Position numbers and translations under genes: made by a program
Notes under the pieces: generated by a model
What the model saw: the letters and a program-made list of their open reading frames with translations, nothing else
Database searches by the model: none
What the model was told of the DNA's origin: nothing
Assembly (NCBI RefSeq): GCF_038007305.1
Contig: NZ_JBBOWV010000001.1
Coordinates: forward strand, 2,966,501-3,030,500
Direction of reading: 5' to 3'
Source: Solibacillus sp. FSL W7-1436
GTDB taxonomy: Bacteria; Bacillota; Bacilli; Bacillales_A; Planococcaceae
Length of the DNA stretch: 64,000 nucleotides
Shown: in pieces, positions 18,490 to 26,877 of the stretch
Position numbering within the stretch: the stretch's first letter is position 1
Layout of the letters: every line of letters begins with the position of its first letter

Positions 18490-18854
18490 ATCGATGCCTC
18501 TTTCCAAATGGAGTAATAGTAATCTGTAATCGCTTCGTAATTAGCCGGAGTTCCTCGCATTTCCACTTTTTCAATTAACGGAATTCCGTATTTTGCAGCT
18601 AAAAGGTCGCCAGCACGGCCGAAAAAATCATGACCGAAATTACGGTTTCCGCTTACGATGATTCCTTTGCATAATTCAAAGTTCGCAGTCATGAACTGGT
18701 CGACGATAGGGGGGACAGAGCCTAATCCATCCGTATACGTAAATAAAAGATACGGTTCATCGATTTTCACCACTTCGGTCAGATCCTTAGCGGGTAAGCC
18801 GAGTTTTTGCATGATGTATCGTACATTGCCAGTTCGTGAAGCATAAATGATCAC
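18486..18854 (-). CDS. nrdI: NrdI flavodoxin-like protein
   Basis: The 122-residue protein starts IIYASRTGNVRYIMQKLGL, an FMN phosphate-binding loop of NrdI type, and carries FTYTDGLGSVP and SGNRNFGHDF loops that hold the flavin ring. NrdI supplies the oxidant for assembling the Mn(III)2-tyrosyl radical in NrdF. The GTG start at 18854 overlaps the nrdH stop (GTGA) and the stop overlaps the nrdE ATG, so the operon is coupled throughout. Confidence 0.93.
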   Translation of the reverse strand: MIIYASRTGNVRYIMQKLGLPAKDLTEVVKIDEPYLLFTYTDGLGSVPPIVDQFMTANFELCKGIIVSGNRNFGHDFFGRAGDLLAAKYGIPLIEKVEMRGTPANYEAITDYYYSIWKEASI

Positions 18855-19075
18855 GCTGTCATTTCAGAAATGCGATCGATAATAGAAGTCGGCTCCGCAA
18901 TAAATTCACCGTTTATTTCAAATAACGGTACAGAAAGAAAACCTGCATCGATTATTTTTTGTTTTGCTGTTTCGTCCTGGTCAATATTAATGACCTCTAC
19001 TTCCAAGTTGGCTGCATCAAGTTCGGATTTTACCCAGAGGCATTTTGGGCAAATTGTTTTCGTATAAAGTTTCAT
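18851..19075 (-). CDS. nrdH: NrdH glutaredoxin-like electron donor
   Basis: The 74-residue protein MKLYTKTICPKCLWVKSEL has the CPKC redox site at residues 9-12 and the FLSVPLFEINGEFI segment of the thioredoxin fold. It reduces NrdE. A second ATG lies directly upstream at 19078; the ribosome binding site GCGAGGG fits either. Longer in-frame extensions run through the upstream terminator hairpin and are not credible. It is the first gene of nrdHIEF. Confidence 0.9.
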   Translation of the reverse strand: MKLYTKTICPKCLWVKSELDAANLEVEVINIDQDETAKQKIIDAGFLSVPLFEINGEFIAEPTSIIDRISEMTA

Positions 19076-19130
19076 CATAGAATCCCTCGCTATATAAGTA
19101 TTACTAATGATTGTGCCGTACATATATTGC

Positions 19131-19172
19131 GGGGGAAAAACAAAAAAGCTATCCCGGAAAACAGGATAGCTT
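19131..19172 (-). terminator. Riboswitch-linked intrinsic terminator before nrdH
   Basis: On the minus strand, AAGCTATCC and GGATAGCTT pair around a short loop and are followed by TTTTTTGTTTTT. It lies between the cobalamin aptamer and nrdH, the position of an expression platform, so B12 binding is expected to favour termination here. Confidence 0.85.
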
Positions 19173-19220
19173 GAAATGGAAACGGAAAGAGAGCGCGCCT
19201 CCATTTCCTATTCCCCGAAG

Positions 19221-19387
19221 AAATGTACGTAGTTTTAACAAGGCAGGTCTCCTGGCTTTGCTTCATCCGTCAGACGTACCTTCCCATGCTAGTAGCACAG
19301 TGGTCTATTCGCCTTCAGTCAGCATTTACAGTTGCGGGGACAGCGTTGGTTTCTCACCAAACTTCCCTTTTAAACTACATTTAGTAG
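19221..19387 (-). promoter_or_regulatory. Cobalamin (B12) riboswitch controlling nrdHIEF
   Basis: On the minus strand the conserved landmarks appear in order: AAAGGGAAGTTTGGTGAGAA, then GCTGTCCCCGCAACTGTAA, GGGAAGG, and the B12 box AGCCAGGAGACCTGCC (plus-strand 19242-19257). P1 closes with GTAGTTT/AAACTAC. The order and spacing match the AdoCbl riboswitch class. The next gene downstream on this strand is nrdH, with a terminator in between. B12 control of a B12-independent reductase is known from Streptomyces nrdABS; it makes sense if a B12-dependent reductase is encoded elsewhere. Confidence 0.95.
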
Positions 19388-19402
19388 TACCTTGCTAAAA
19401 AA

Positions 19403-19418
19403 ACACAATATATAGTTG
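19403..19418 (-). promoter_or_regulatory. Candidate NrdR box
   Basis: ACACAATATATAGTTG matches 14 of 16 positions of the NrdR consensus acaCwAtATaTwGtgt. It lies immediately upstream of the riboswitch, where the nrd promoter should be. Only one box was found, whereas NrdR usually binds two. Confidence 0.6.
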
Positions 19419-19579
19419 AATTGAGTATAAGCGTTAATAACATAAAAGTAAAGGGCCTAATGAGAGATTCCATAAATCCAACCAATATCCTAGAAAACTC
19501 CCTATTGAAAATAAAGAAAAAATATGGTTTTGTTATAACTGCATGTAATTAGATAATACAAAAAGAAAGTTGGTTGAAT

Positions 19580-20017
19580 ATGCCGATACAATTAAAAATT
19601 AAGAAAACCCACCCTGACGCAGGAATACCGAAACAGGCACGTGAAGGGGATGCAGGGATGGATTTGAGCGCAGTTGAAGAACAAGTTTTACTGCCTGGGG
19701 AATACGGGTTAATTAAAACCGGACTTCAAATCGAATTGCCGGAAGGAACAGAAGCACAAGTACGTCCACGTAGCGGATTAGCTTTGAAACACGGGATTAC
19801 GGTGTTAAATAGTCCAGGTACGATCGATGCAGGCTACCGCGGTGAAATTGGGGTTATTTTAATCAATCACGGGAAAGAACCGTTTACGATTGAAAAGGGG
19901 ATGCGTATTGCTCAGTTAGTCGTTCAATATGTCCCGCAAGTGTTCATTGAAGAAACGGACGAGCTATCGGATACGGAGCGCGGTGATAAGGGATTTGGTT
20001 CGAGCGGAGTGAAATAA
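19580..20017 (+). CDS. dut: dUTP diphosphatase (trimeric dUTPase)
   Basis: The product is 145 residues from ATG 19580; a TTG at 19574 is less well spaced from AAAGAAAG. All five dUTPase motifs are present: [32 protein letters not shown] and the C-terminal [10 protein letters not shown]. It converts dUTP to dUMP, keeps uracil out of DNA and feeds thymidylate synthesis. It is divergent from nrdHIEF, so the two groups share about 160 bp of control region and form a nucleotide-metabolism pair. Confidence 0.95.
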   Translation: MPIQLKIKKTHPDAGIPKQAREGDAGMDLSAVEEQVLLPGEYGLIKTGLQIELPEGTEAQVRPRSGLALKHGITVLNSPGTIDAGYRGEIGVILINHGKEPFTIEKGMRIAQLVVQYVPQVFIEETDELSDTERGDKGFGSSGVK

Positions 20018-20020
20018 TGG

Positions 20021-20056
20021 AAAAAGCCTGGTTCTGGATGAACTCAGGCTTTTTAA
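20021..20056. terminator. Bidirectional terminator after dut
   Basis: AAAAAGCCTG pairs with CAGGCTTTTT around a 14-base loop. A runs and T runs flank it on both sides, and it lies between convergent genes. Confidence 0.85.
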
Positions 20057-20367
20057 TCTTCTTTTTTCCACTTTACATAGTTGTATGATGTTTGAAATAC
20101 AAATACAATCACGAGCAGCAGCGTAACAAATATAAAGTTAGCGGTAAACCCCTCAAAATAATAAATGATTGCTAACGGAAAAATACATAACGGTATGGAA
20201 TAAATCGTGCGTAAAAATTTACGGCGGTATGATAGGCCATGGTAGGCAAACTTAAACCCTTTATCCACTTTGGGTTTTTTCCTGTAATACATAGATAAAA
20301 CGAGTGTCGTAATTAAAACTACAATTAATATGAATGTATAATCAATTAAAAAATCAAAATCAACCAT
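20053..20367 (-). CDS. Small membrane protein, unknown function
   Basis: The 104-residue protein has about three hydrophobic segments (residues 10-27, 57-72 and 76-93) separated by a basic loop RKKPKVDKGFKFAYHGLSYRRKF. I do not recognise the family. ATG 20367 follows AAAGGAG. It starts one base after the stop of the upstream gene, so the two small membrane proteins form an operon. No motif suggests a reaction. Confidence 0.6.
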   Translation of the reverse strand: MVDFDFLIDYTFILIVVLITTLVLSMYYRKKPKVDKGFKFAYHGLSYRRKFLRTIYSIPLCIFPLAIIYYFEGFTANFIFVTLLLVIVFVFQTSYNYVKWKKED

Positions 20368-20368
20368 A

Positions 20369-20791
20369 TTAGTCTCCTTTCTCTCCTTTAGTTAGAATTT
20401 CAATATCAGTAACAATTTTTGAAATCGGTAAATATGTTAATTCACAATGATAACGCCCATCAGGGAAGTCTTTGTACGTACTGGACTTGATATTGTAAAC
20501 TTTATCTTCAATCATAACTTCGGTCGTATCAATACTTCTACCATGTCCGTTTACAAAGGTAATTTCGCAAATCCCTCCAGCAGTTCTTTGATCACCTGTT
20601 TGCAGATGAAAAAAATCATAGCTGTAAATACCTGAAACAATCAGCATAAACAATGTTAGCACGCCAAGCATAATTGTATTCAAATTAGAGGGAGATACTT
20701 GCTTATTAACGAACTGCCGGATAAAAAAGAAAGCAGCAATGATAAATAACAAAGTGAAAATGATAAGAGCACTGTAAAATCCGGTAAGCAT
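20369..20791 (-). CDS. Membrane-anchored protein, unknown function
   Basis: The product is 140 residues from ATG 20791, preceded by AGAGGGGG; an upstream extension lacks such a site. Two N-terminal membrane helices (residues 3-25 and 42-60) are followed by an outer or cytoplasmic domain of about 80 residues with ICEITFVNGHGRSIDTTEVMIEDKVYNI, probably beta-rich. The family is not recognised. It is co-transcribed with the 104-residue membrane protein that follows. Confidence 0.55.
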   Translation of the reverse strand: MLTGFYSALIIFTLLFIIAAFFFIRQFVNKQVSPSNLNTIMLGVLTLFMLIVSGIYSYDFFHLQTGDQRTAGGICEITFVNGHGRSIDTTEVMIEDKVYNIKSSTYKDFPDGRYHCELTYLPISKIVTDIEILTKGEKGD

Positions 20792-21041
20792 GATTATTCC
20801 CCCTCTAAATCTGTTACCTAATTTACGAATAGGTTGGAAAAAAGTTTCAGAATTATGACATTTTTGTTTTTTTGAAATAGTAATAGGTGAAAATAACCTG
20901 CTGCGCTTTTCTAACAGTGATTCCATCAGCATATGAATAAGAAGTGCTATTTTTCATTTAGAAGGGGATCAATCAACTTTAGTCGAATTGATAAAAATGG
21001 AAAATTGTAAAAATTGTATGTGAGATAAAGGGAGGTATTGT

Positions 21042-21929
21042 ATGCGAAGCGTGCAAAGTGTGATGTTTGAGAAATTTTTAGTACTGCGCGGAACGAAGAA
21101 GAAATTTATGGATTTACGGCTGCTCGATGATTTTATTGCAATGAAACATAACGAGAGACCATATGAACTGGATGCTAAATTCCAAGAGCAGCACCAAATC
21201 CAAAAAGACGAACTGAATGGTATGTCCTATTATACGATCAATGAACAGCAGACACCGGAAAAGGTCATCTACTATTTCCACGGCGGCGCCTATATTAATG
21301 ATCCACTGATTTTTCATTGGCGCTATTTAGTGAAGCTTGCACAGGAGACAAATTTCACGATCATCGTGCCGATTTATCCGAAGCTGCCCAAACATACACA
21401 TAAAGCGTGCTTTAATGCCATTCATGATTTATATGATCATCTCGTCTTAAAATATGATGCACCGTTTATTTTCATGGGGGATTCAGCAGGCGGCGGACTG
21501 GCATTGGCTTTGGCGCAGGATGTAAAGCGATGTTCCAAAAAGCAGCCGCAGCATATTGTTCTGCATTCCGCATGGCTCGATGTACGGGGTGAAGATCCGC
21601 GCTACAAAGAACTTGAAAAACTGGACCCGATGCTGGGAGTGGCAGGGGCACAGGAGCTTGGCAGGTTATGGGCAGACGGATTGGAGTTAACCGACCCTAA
21701 AATAAGTCCTGTACATGGAGAACTGAAAGACATCGGTCAACTTACTGTTTTTGTCGGGACGGGTGAACTGCTGCTTGTCGATGCAAACATGCAGCTTGAC
21801 AGAGCAAAAGAACAAGGTGTAACAGTCCACTACTTCGAATACCCAAGAATGAATCATGTTTTTCCGGTATTTCCGATTCCGGAAGCAAAGAAAGCAATGA
21901 AGCAGCTGCTTAGGATCATAAAAAATTAG
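21042..21929 (+). CDS. Alpha/beta hydrolase (HSL-type esterase/lipase)
   Basis: The 295-residue protein has the oxyanion-hole motif YYFHGGAYIND (residues 77-87) and the nucleophile elbow GDSAGGGLAL (near residue 147), the signature of the hormone-sensitive-lipase family. A late acid and His are expected in LLLVDANMQL and RMNHVFPVFP, the catalytic His being in MNHVF. GGGAGG precedes the start. It likely hydrolyses small carboxylic esters; the substrate is unknown. It precedes two other small hydrolase genes on the same strand. Confidence 0.85.
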   Translation: MRSVQSVMFEKFLVLRGTKKKFMDLRLLDDFIAMKHNERPYELDAKFQEQHQIQKDELNGMSYYTINEQQTPEKVIYYFHGGAYINDPLIFHWRYLVKLAQETNFTIIVPIYPKLPKHTHKACFNAIHDLYDHLVLKYDAPFIFMGDSAGGGLALALAQDVKRCSKKQPQHIVLHSAWLDVRGEDPRYKELEKLDPMLGVAGAQELGRLWADGLELTDPKISPVHGELKDIGQLTVFVGTGELLLVDANMQLDRAKEQGVTVHYFEYPRMNHVFPVFPIPEAKKAMKQLLRIIKN

Positions 21930-21956
21930 CACAAAAGAACAAGGAGCTTTTACAGA

Positions 21957-22493
21957 ATGAAATTATATATTATACGACATGCTGAAGCAGAAGGACAAGA
22001 TCCGAAGGCCAAGTTAACAGCAGCTGGCAATGAGAAAAGTGAGCAGCTGGCAAACTTTTTGAAACAGTATCCGATTGAACTTGTGATATCAAGCCCGTTT
22101 ACAAGAGCATTACATACAATAGAACCATTTGTCCGGAAAAACAATATTCCATTCAAAATTGATCATCGGTTAAGTGAGCGGTTATTAAGTGGCGAAAATC
22201 TTCCGGATTGGCTGGGGAAATTGAAACAAACTTATGTAGATCGGGATTTAAAATTTACGGGCGGGGAATCAAGTAACGAAGCGGCACAACGCATTACTGA
22301 ATTAGTAGAAGAATTAAAACAGTGTTCTCATATGTCAGCGGCAATCGTTACACACGGCAATATCATGTCATTACTACTCAACCATTATCGACCGGATTTT
22401 GGATTCGACGAATGGAGACAATTGTCGAATCCGGATGTCTTTGAAATAGCGTTTAGCAATGAACAAGCAGTTGTAAATCGAATTTGGCAATAA
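21957..22493 (+). CDS. Histidine phosphatase family protein
   Basis: The 178-residue protein has the catalytic IIRHAEAEGQD at the N-terminus, SSPFTRALHTIEPF for the second arginine and IVTHGNIMSLLL for the second histidine. It is a branch-1 phosphoglycerate-mutase-like phosphatase. The substrate cannot be read from sequence. AAGGAGC precedes ATG 21957, and the gene lies 27 bp after the esterase. Confidence 0.85.
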   Translation: MKLYIIRHAEAEGQDPKAKLTAAGNEKSEQLANFLKQYPIELVISSPFTRALHTIEPFVRKNNIPFKIDHRLSERLLSGENLPDWLGKLKQTYVDRDLKFTGGESSNEAAQRITELVEELKQCSHMSAAIVTHGNIMSLLLNHYRPDFGFDEWRQLSNPDVFEIAFSNEQAVVNRIWQ

Positions 22494-22529
22494 GCAGCGT
22501 AAAATAGGTTGTAGAAAAGCAGGTGCAAT

Positions 22530-23264
22530 ATGAAAAATTACTTTATTATTAGTGATATCCATGGCCAGTATAAAGCTTTTGAAAAGTTATTAAAGTATTG
22601 GAATCAAAAAGATAGCCTTGTTTTACTCGGGGATTTGATTGACCGGGGTCCTCAGTCATTTGAGGTTGTGCAAAAAGTAATGGACTTAAAGAAACAATAC
22701 GGGGAACAGGTTATATTTTGTAAAGGGAACCATGAAGCGATGCTGTTGGATTTTCTCGAAAACCCTGGGCAAAAGTATGCCTTCTATTACAAATATGGCG
22801 GCCGGGAAACAATGGCCTCATTTTTAAAGTATTTACCCGCTGAAGTAAGTGAACTTGAGCCGATTGAACAAGCGAAAGTCGTAAAAGAGGAATTTGCGGA
22901 GGAATTGGATTTTTTAAATAACGGCAAATTATATGAAATTGCAGGAAATCTTTTATTGACGCATGCAGGATTTGATTCGACTTTTGCGACAGTCGATGAA
23001 ACGCAGGATGAAAATTTCATATGGATCCGCCAACATTATAAAAATGAAAATAAAACACCCTATATTAATGTTTTTGGTCATACACCATTACAACATATCC
23101 ATGATTGCAATGATATTTGGATTAGTAAAGACCAAAAATATATTGGAATAGACGGCGGTTGTTATTTTACAGGTCAATTGAATGGCATCGTTTTGTCGGA
23201 AGAGGGCCAAATCATTCACATGTATGCTGTTACATCGGACAAAACCGAACATTATAATAACTGA
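22530..23264 (+). CDS. Metallophosphoesterase, PrpE/ApaH-like
   Basis: The 244-residue protein carries the calcineurin-type metal motifs in order: ISDIHGQYKAF, LGDLIDRGPQS, KGNHEAMLLD, then LTHAGFDST and FGHTPLQ. This set is typical of PPP-family phosphatases such as PrpE and bis(5'-nucleosyl)-tetraphosphatase. It is likely a Mn- or Fe-dependent phosphatase acting on phosphoproteins or dinucleoside polyphosphates. It follows the histidine phosphatase by 36 bp. Confidence 0.87.
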   Translation: MKNYFIISDIHGQYKAFEKLLKYWNQKDSLVLLGDLIDRGPQSFEVVQKVMDLKKQYGEQVIFCKGNHEAMLLDFLENPGQKYAFYYKYGGRETMASFLKYLPAEVSELEPIEQAKVVKEEFAEELDFLNNGKLYEIAGNLLLTHAGFDSTFATVDETQDENFIWIRQHYKNENKTPYINVFGHTPLQHIHDCNDIWISKDQKYIGIDGGCYFTGQLNGIVLSEEGQIIHMYAVTSDKTEHYNN

Positions 23265-23366
23265 CTGGTGCCATTTAGAAGGAGTATAAAATTATAATTA
23301 TATAATATTTTTCTTGAATGTATGTTTTCCCCTGATTATTTGGTATACTACTATTAACGATATGTA

Positions 23367-23408
23367 AAAGAGGTTATCCCGTTCGATTTTGTGCGGGGTG
23401 ACCTCTTT
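23367..23408 (+). promoter_or_regulatory. Leader hairpin before the CDF transporter gene
   Basis: AAAGAGGT and CCCG pair with CGGG and ACCTCTTT to give a long stem only 35 bp before the TTG start. Few Ts follow it, so it could be a weak terminator of the phosphatase transcript or a leader structure. I could not match it to a known riboswitch. Confidence 0.45.
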
Positions 23409-23442
23409 CGTGTTTAAAGAAGTTTTTCAGGGAGGAAACATT

Positions 23443-24348
23443 TTGGAGCAATATACAAATTTACGAGCGGGCGAAAAAGGTGCATATTTATCGATTATTG
23501 CGTACATATTTTTAAGCGCGCTTAAGTTAGCAGCAGGGTACTTAGGGGATTCGGAAGCATTAAAGGCTGACGGATTAAACAATACAACGGATATTATTGC
23601 TTCAGTAGCCGTGTTGATCGGACTCAGAATTTCCCAGCGCCCGCCTGATGATGACCATCGATACGGACATTTTCGTGCAGAAACGATCGCATCACTTGTT
23701 GCATCATTTATTATGATTTATGTCGGGATCGAAGTACTTATATCGGCAGGTGAAAAAATCGCCAATCCGATCGATCAGGATCCTTCCATTTTAACGATAA
23801 TTGTAGCCGTGTTCAGTGCAGCCGTTATGTTTGCCGTATATAAATATAATTTGAACCTCTCAAATAAAATTAACAGTTCTGCTGTGAAAGCAGCGGCCTA
23901 TGATAACCGCTCTGATGCCTATGTCAGTATTGGGACAGCTATCGGTATTACCGCAGCAATATTAGGTTTCCCGATCGTCGATACGATAACGGCCTTCATT
24001 ATCGGTTTAATCATTATTAAAACAGCAATCGAAATCTTTAAAGAAGCGGTATTCTCCTTAACGGACGGATTTGATACGGAATTGATCAGTTCGATTGAAG
24101 AGCGTGTTTCGAAAATTCCGCGTGTCCGTGATGTTACCGATGTACGCGGCAGACAGCACGGCAGCCTAATCCTTGTCGATATTACGGTCAGTGTCAATCC
24201 TCATCTGAATGTACGGGACTCACATGCCATCACAGAGCAGATTGAAAATGAAGTGAAGCGGTTGAATCCATATGCGACAACACTTGTCCATATTGAACCG
24301 TATGATCCGAAAGAGCTGGTTATTTGCGAAGATGATTTCCATTTTTAA
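23443..24348 (+). CDS. Cation diffusion facilitator (CDF) metal exporter
   Basis: The product is 301 residues from TTG 23443, preceded by GGGAGG; a longer frame from 23389 runs through the leader hairpin. Membrane segments include the metal-site helix LKLAAGYLGDSEALKADGLNNTTDIIAS and, in the fifth helix, AAAYDNRSDAYVSIGTA. The cytoplasmic domain follows (RVSKIPRVRDVTDVRGRQHGSLILVDITVSVNPHLNVRDSHAITEQIE). It probably exports a divalent metal such as Mn, Zn, Co or Fe in exchange for protons. DNRSD is common in Mn-type MntE proteins, but this is not decisive. Confidence 0.9.
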   Translation: MEQYTNLRAGEKGAYLSIIAYIFLSALKLAAGYLGDSEALKADGLNNTTDIIASVAVLIGLRISQRPPDDDHRYGHFRAETIASLVASFIMIYVGIEVLISAGEKIANPIDQDPSILTIIVAVFSAAVMFAVYKYNLNLSNKINSSAVKAAAYDNRSDAYVSIGTAIGITAAILGFPIVDTITAFIIGLIIIKTAIEIFKEAVFSLTDGFDTELISSIEERVSKIPRVRDVTDVRGRQHGSLILVDITVSVNPHLNVRDSHAITEQIENEVKRLNPYATTLVHIEPYDPKELVICEDDFHF

Positions 24349-24364
24349 TAAATAAACGATAGAC

Positions 24365-24408
24365 AAGCCATTCTCCTTTACTGGCAGTGAGGGGAGAATG
24401 GCTTTTTT
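24365..24408 (+). terminator. Terminator after the CDF gene
   Basis: AAGCCATTCTCC pairs with GGAGAATGGCTT and is followed by a T run. Confidence 0.85.
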
Positions 24409-24486
24409 CTATGAGTGAATCATAATCATCCATCTTCTGTTAAAATGTAAGTACTTGCGAGCTTTATCTATACTGGAGGTTATTAT

Positions 24487-24828
24487 ATGAAAAAAGTAGT
24501 TGCAGTCATTGCCGTATTAATCCTTGTATCAATCCCATTATTTGAATGGCTGTTAACAAACCCCTCCAATTCAATGGAACTGATGCAAACTTTAAGGAAT
24601 ACTGAAAAACCGGAATCGCTGTTTTTGGATGAAGAAAATTTCGATGCCGAGATTGTTGAATACATAAAGAAAGAATTTAGTCCGAATATGGTGCAGCAGT
24701 TTACAATACTGGAGTTTGATGAGAAAAGTTTCTTGATTCAAACAACTCCTGGTACTACAAAATTGGAAATTATTAATATAGAAGAACTGCCAGAGGAAAT
24801 GAGAAATTATTTTCTTTCACAAGAATGA
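24487..24828 (+). CDS. Small secreted or membrane-anchored protein, unknown
   Basis: The 113-residue protein begins with an uncleaved-looking hydrophobic segment (VVAVIAVLILVSIPLFEWLL, residues 4-23), followed by an acidic domain without cysteines. CTGGAGG precedes ATG 24487. The family is not recognised. It stands alone between the CDF terminator and the TetM-like gene. Confidence 0.6.
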   Translation: MKKVVAVIAVLILVSIPLFEWLLTNPSNSMELMQTLRNTEKPESLFLDEENFDAEIVEYIKKEFSPNMVQQFTILEFDEKSFLIQTTPGTTKLEIINIEELPEEMRNYFLSQE

Positions 24829-24872
24829 CCGGATAGTAATTCAAAATTTATGAAAAGGAAAGAGGAATACTA

Positions 24873-26813
24873 TTGCATACAACAATCGGGATAGTCGCTC
24901 ATGTCGATTCTGGCAAAACGACATTTTGTGAACAATTGCTTTATCATACAAATGCGATTAAAAAGCGCGGGCGGGTGGATCACCAAGATGCTTATTTAGA
25001 TAATCATGCCATTGAACGGCAGCGCGGGATTACGATTTTCGCGGAGCAGGGCCGTATTGACTACAACGGGCATGTGTATACACTGATCGATACACCGGGA
25101 CATATCGATTTCGCACCGGAAATGGAGCGTGCGGTTCATATAATGGATGCGGCCATCGTCATTGTCAGTGCGGTTGATGGAATCGAAGGGCATACGGAAA
25201 CGGTTTGGCATCTGCTGAGGGAGCACCATGTTCCGACATTTATCTTCATAAATAAAGTAGACCGTGAAGGAGCAGATGTTGATGCGGTAATGGCTGCCAT
25301 TAAAAAAGACTTAACCCCAAATGCCTTGTTGTTCAATAATGGCATTGATACTTTCGTAAAAGAGTGGCTAGCGGATCATGACGAGCAGCTGATGGAAAAA
25401 TACTTCGCAGACGAATTAACGGAGAACGATGGTACGGCAAAGCTGAAGCAGATGATTCAGAAGGAACAGGCATTTATTTGTATGTCGGGATCTGCTTTAA
25501 AAGATGAGGGGGTACTGGATTTTTTCGAAACGATTGTGCAACTGACAGAAACAACATTCGATGTGAACGGTCCATTTGAAGGTAAGGTCTATAAAATTCG
25601 CCATGACAATCAGCAGCGTCTCACATTTATGAAAGCATTATCGGGTGTTTTGAAAGTGCGCGATGAATTTACATTCGGTGATACGACAGAAAAAGTAACG
25701 GAAATCCGGCTATACAATGGCAGCAGTTTTACGACGGTTCAACAAGTGCAGGCGGGCGATATTTTTGCGGTGAAGGGACTGGCGACGCCGATTATTGGAG
25801 ATATGATTGGAGTTACCGAAGCAAATCCTGCACAATTTGAAATGATTCCGGCATTGCAGGCGAAAGTGATGTATGAAGGTTCGCTACATATTAAAGAACT
25901 TCACCGGATTTTTCGTGAAATTGAAGCGGAGGAGCCAAGTTTACGTGTCGTATGGAATGAGAAATTCCAGGAAATCTCGGTTCATGTTATGGGGACGATT
26001 CAGCTTGAAGTATTAACCGAACTGGTGAAGGACCGCTTTGAAATTGACGTGCACTTCGGCAAGCCGCAAATTCTATATAAAGAAACGATTGCTGCGCCTA
26101 CAGTCGGCTATGGCCATTTTGAACCGTTAAAGCATTATGCAGAAGTGCATCTGAAAATGGAACCAAACACGCGCGGAGCAGGCAACACATTCTCGAACCA
26201 GTGTCATGCCGATGACTTATCCATCGGGCATCAGCGATTAATAGAAAAGCATCTATTTGAGCGGGATCATCACGGATTACTTACAGGTTTTCCGATAACG
26301 GATATTCATTTTACGCTACTAACTGGACGTGCACATATTAAGCACACAGAAGGCGGAGATTTCCGTGAAGCATCGTTTAGAGCATTGCGACAAGGGCTTG
26401 AACAAGTAGAAAATGTACTGTTGGAGCCTTATTATCGATTTAAGATGAAAGCGTCAAACGACCATATTGGCCGGATGATGTCGGATATTCAACAGGCAAG
26501 CGGGACATTTGAAGCACCGATTTTAACAGAAGATACCGTGACATTACACGGACGTGCTCCTGTAGCAACCTTTATGGATTATTCCACTCAATTTGCCGCT
26601 TACACAAACGGAAAAGGGGCATTATCACTGCAATTTGATGGCTATGATCTCTGTCATAACAGCAATGAAATCATAGAACAAATTGGCTACAATAAAAACG
26701 CCGACCCGGAATATACATCTTCCAGCATATTTTGTGCAAAAGGGAAGGGCTACAGTGTGGCCTGGCATGAAGCAAAAGACGCGATGCATTGTGAAGTAAC
26801 TGAAAACGATTGA
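24873..26813 (+). CDS. TetM/TetW-like ribosome-protection GTPase
   Basis: The 646-residue translation GTPase has a TTG start behind GGAAAGAGG. G1 AHVDSGKTT, G2 RGITI, G3 DTPGHIDF and G4 NKVD are all present near the N-terminus. The domain order resembles the Tet ribosomal-protection proteins: GTPase, a beta barrel (VYKIRHDNQQRLTF...), EF-G-like domain III-V with PYYRFKMKAS, and a C-terminal tail. Length matches the Tet family (about 640) rather than EF-G (about 690). Many Bacilli carry chromosomal homologues that may not confer resistance, so a direct tetracycline-resistance claim is not made. Confidence 0.8.
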   Translation: MHTTIGIVAHVDSGKTTFCEQLLYHTNAIKKRGRVDHQDAYLDNHAIERQRGITIFAEQGRIDYNGHVYTLIDTPGHIDFAPEMERAVHIMDAAIVIVSAVDGIEGHTETVWHLLREHHVPTFIFINKVDREGADVDAVMAAIKKDLTPNALLFNNGIDTFVKEWLADHDEQLMEKYFADELTENDGTAKLKQMIQKEQAFICMSGSALKDEGVLDFFETIVQLTETTFDVNGPFEGKVYKIRHDNQQRLTFMKALSGVLKVRDEFTFGDTTEKVTEIRLYNGSSFTTVQQVQAGDIFAVKGLATPIIGDMIGVTEANPAQFEMIPALQAKVMYEGSLHIKELHRIFREIEAEEPSLRVVWNEKFQEISVHVMGTIQLEVLTELVKDRFEIDVHFGKPQILYKETIAAPTVGYGHFEPLKHYAEVHLKMEPNTRGAGNTFSNQCHADDLSIGHQRLIEKHLFERDHHGLLTGFPITDIHFTLLTGRAHIKHTEGGDFREASFRALRQGLEQVENVLLEPYYRFKMKASNDHIGRMMSDIQQASGTFEAPILTEDTVTLHGRAPVATFMDYSTQFAAYTNGKGALSLQFDGYDLCHNSNEIIEQIGYNKNADPEYTSSSIFCAKGKGYSVAWHEAKDAMHCEVTEND

Positions 26814-26877
26814 AAGAAGGATTTTGCAGAATAATAAAGAAGTATGACTAAAGTGTATAGAAAAGGAGGCTCATTTA

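Noticed and set aside
15204-18507. nrdE and nrdF as broken genes (two fragments each)
   Set aside because: The gaps carry group I intron cores with matching P1 helices and terminal G, and joining the exons restores full-length proteins, so they are introns rather than mutations.
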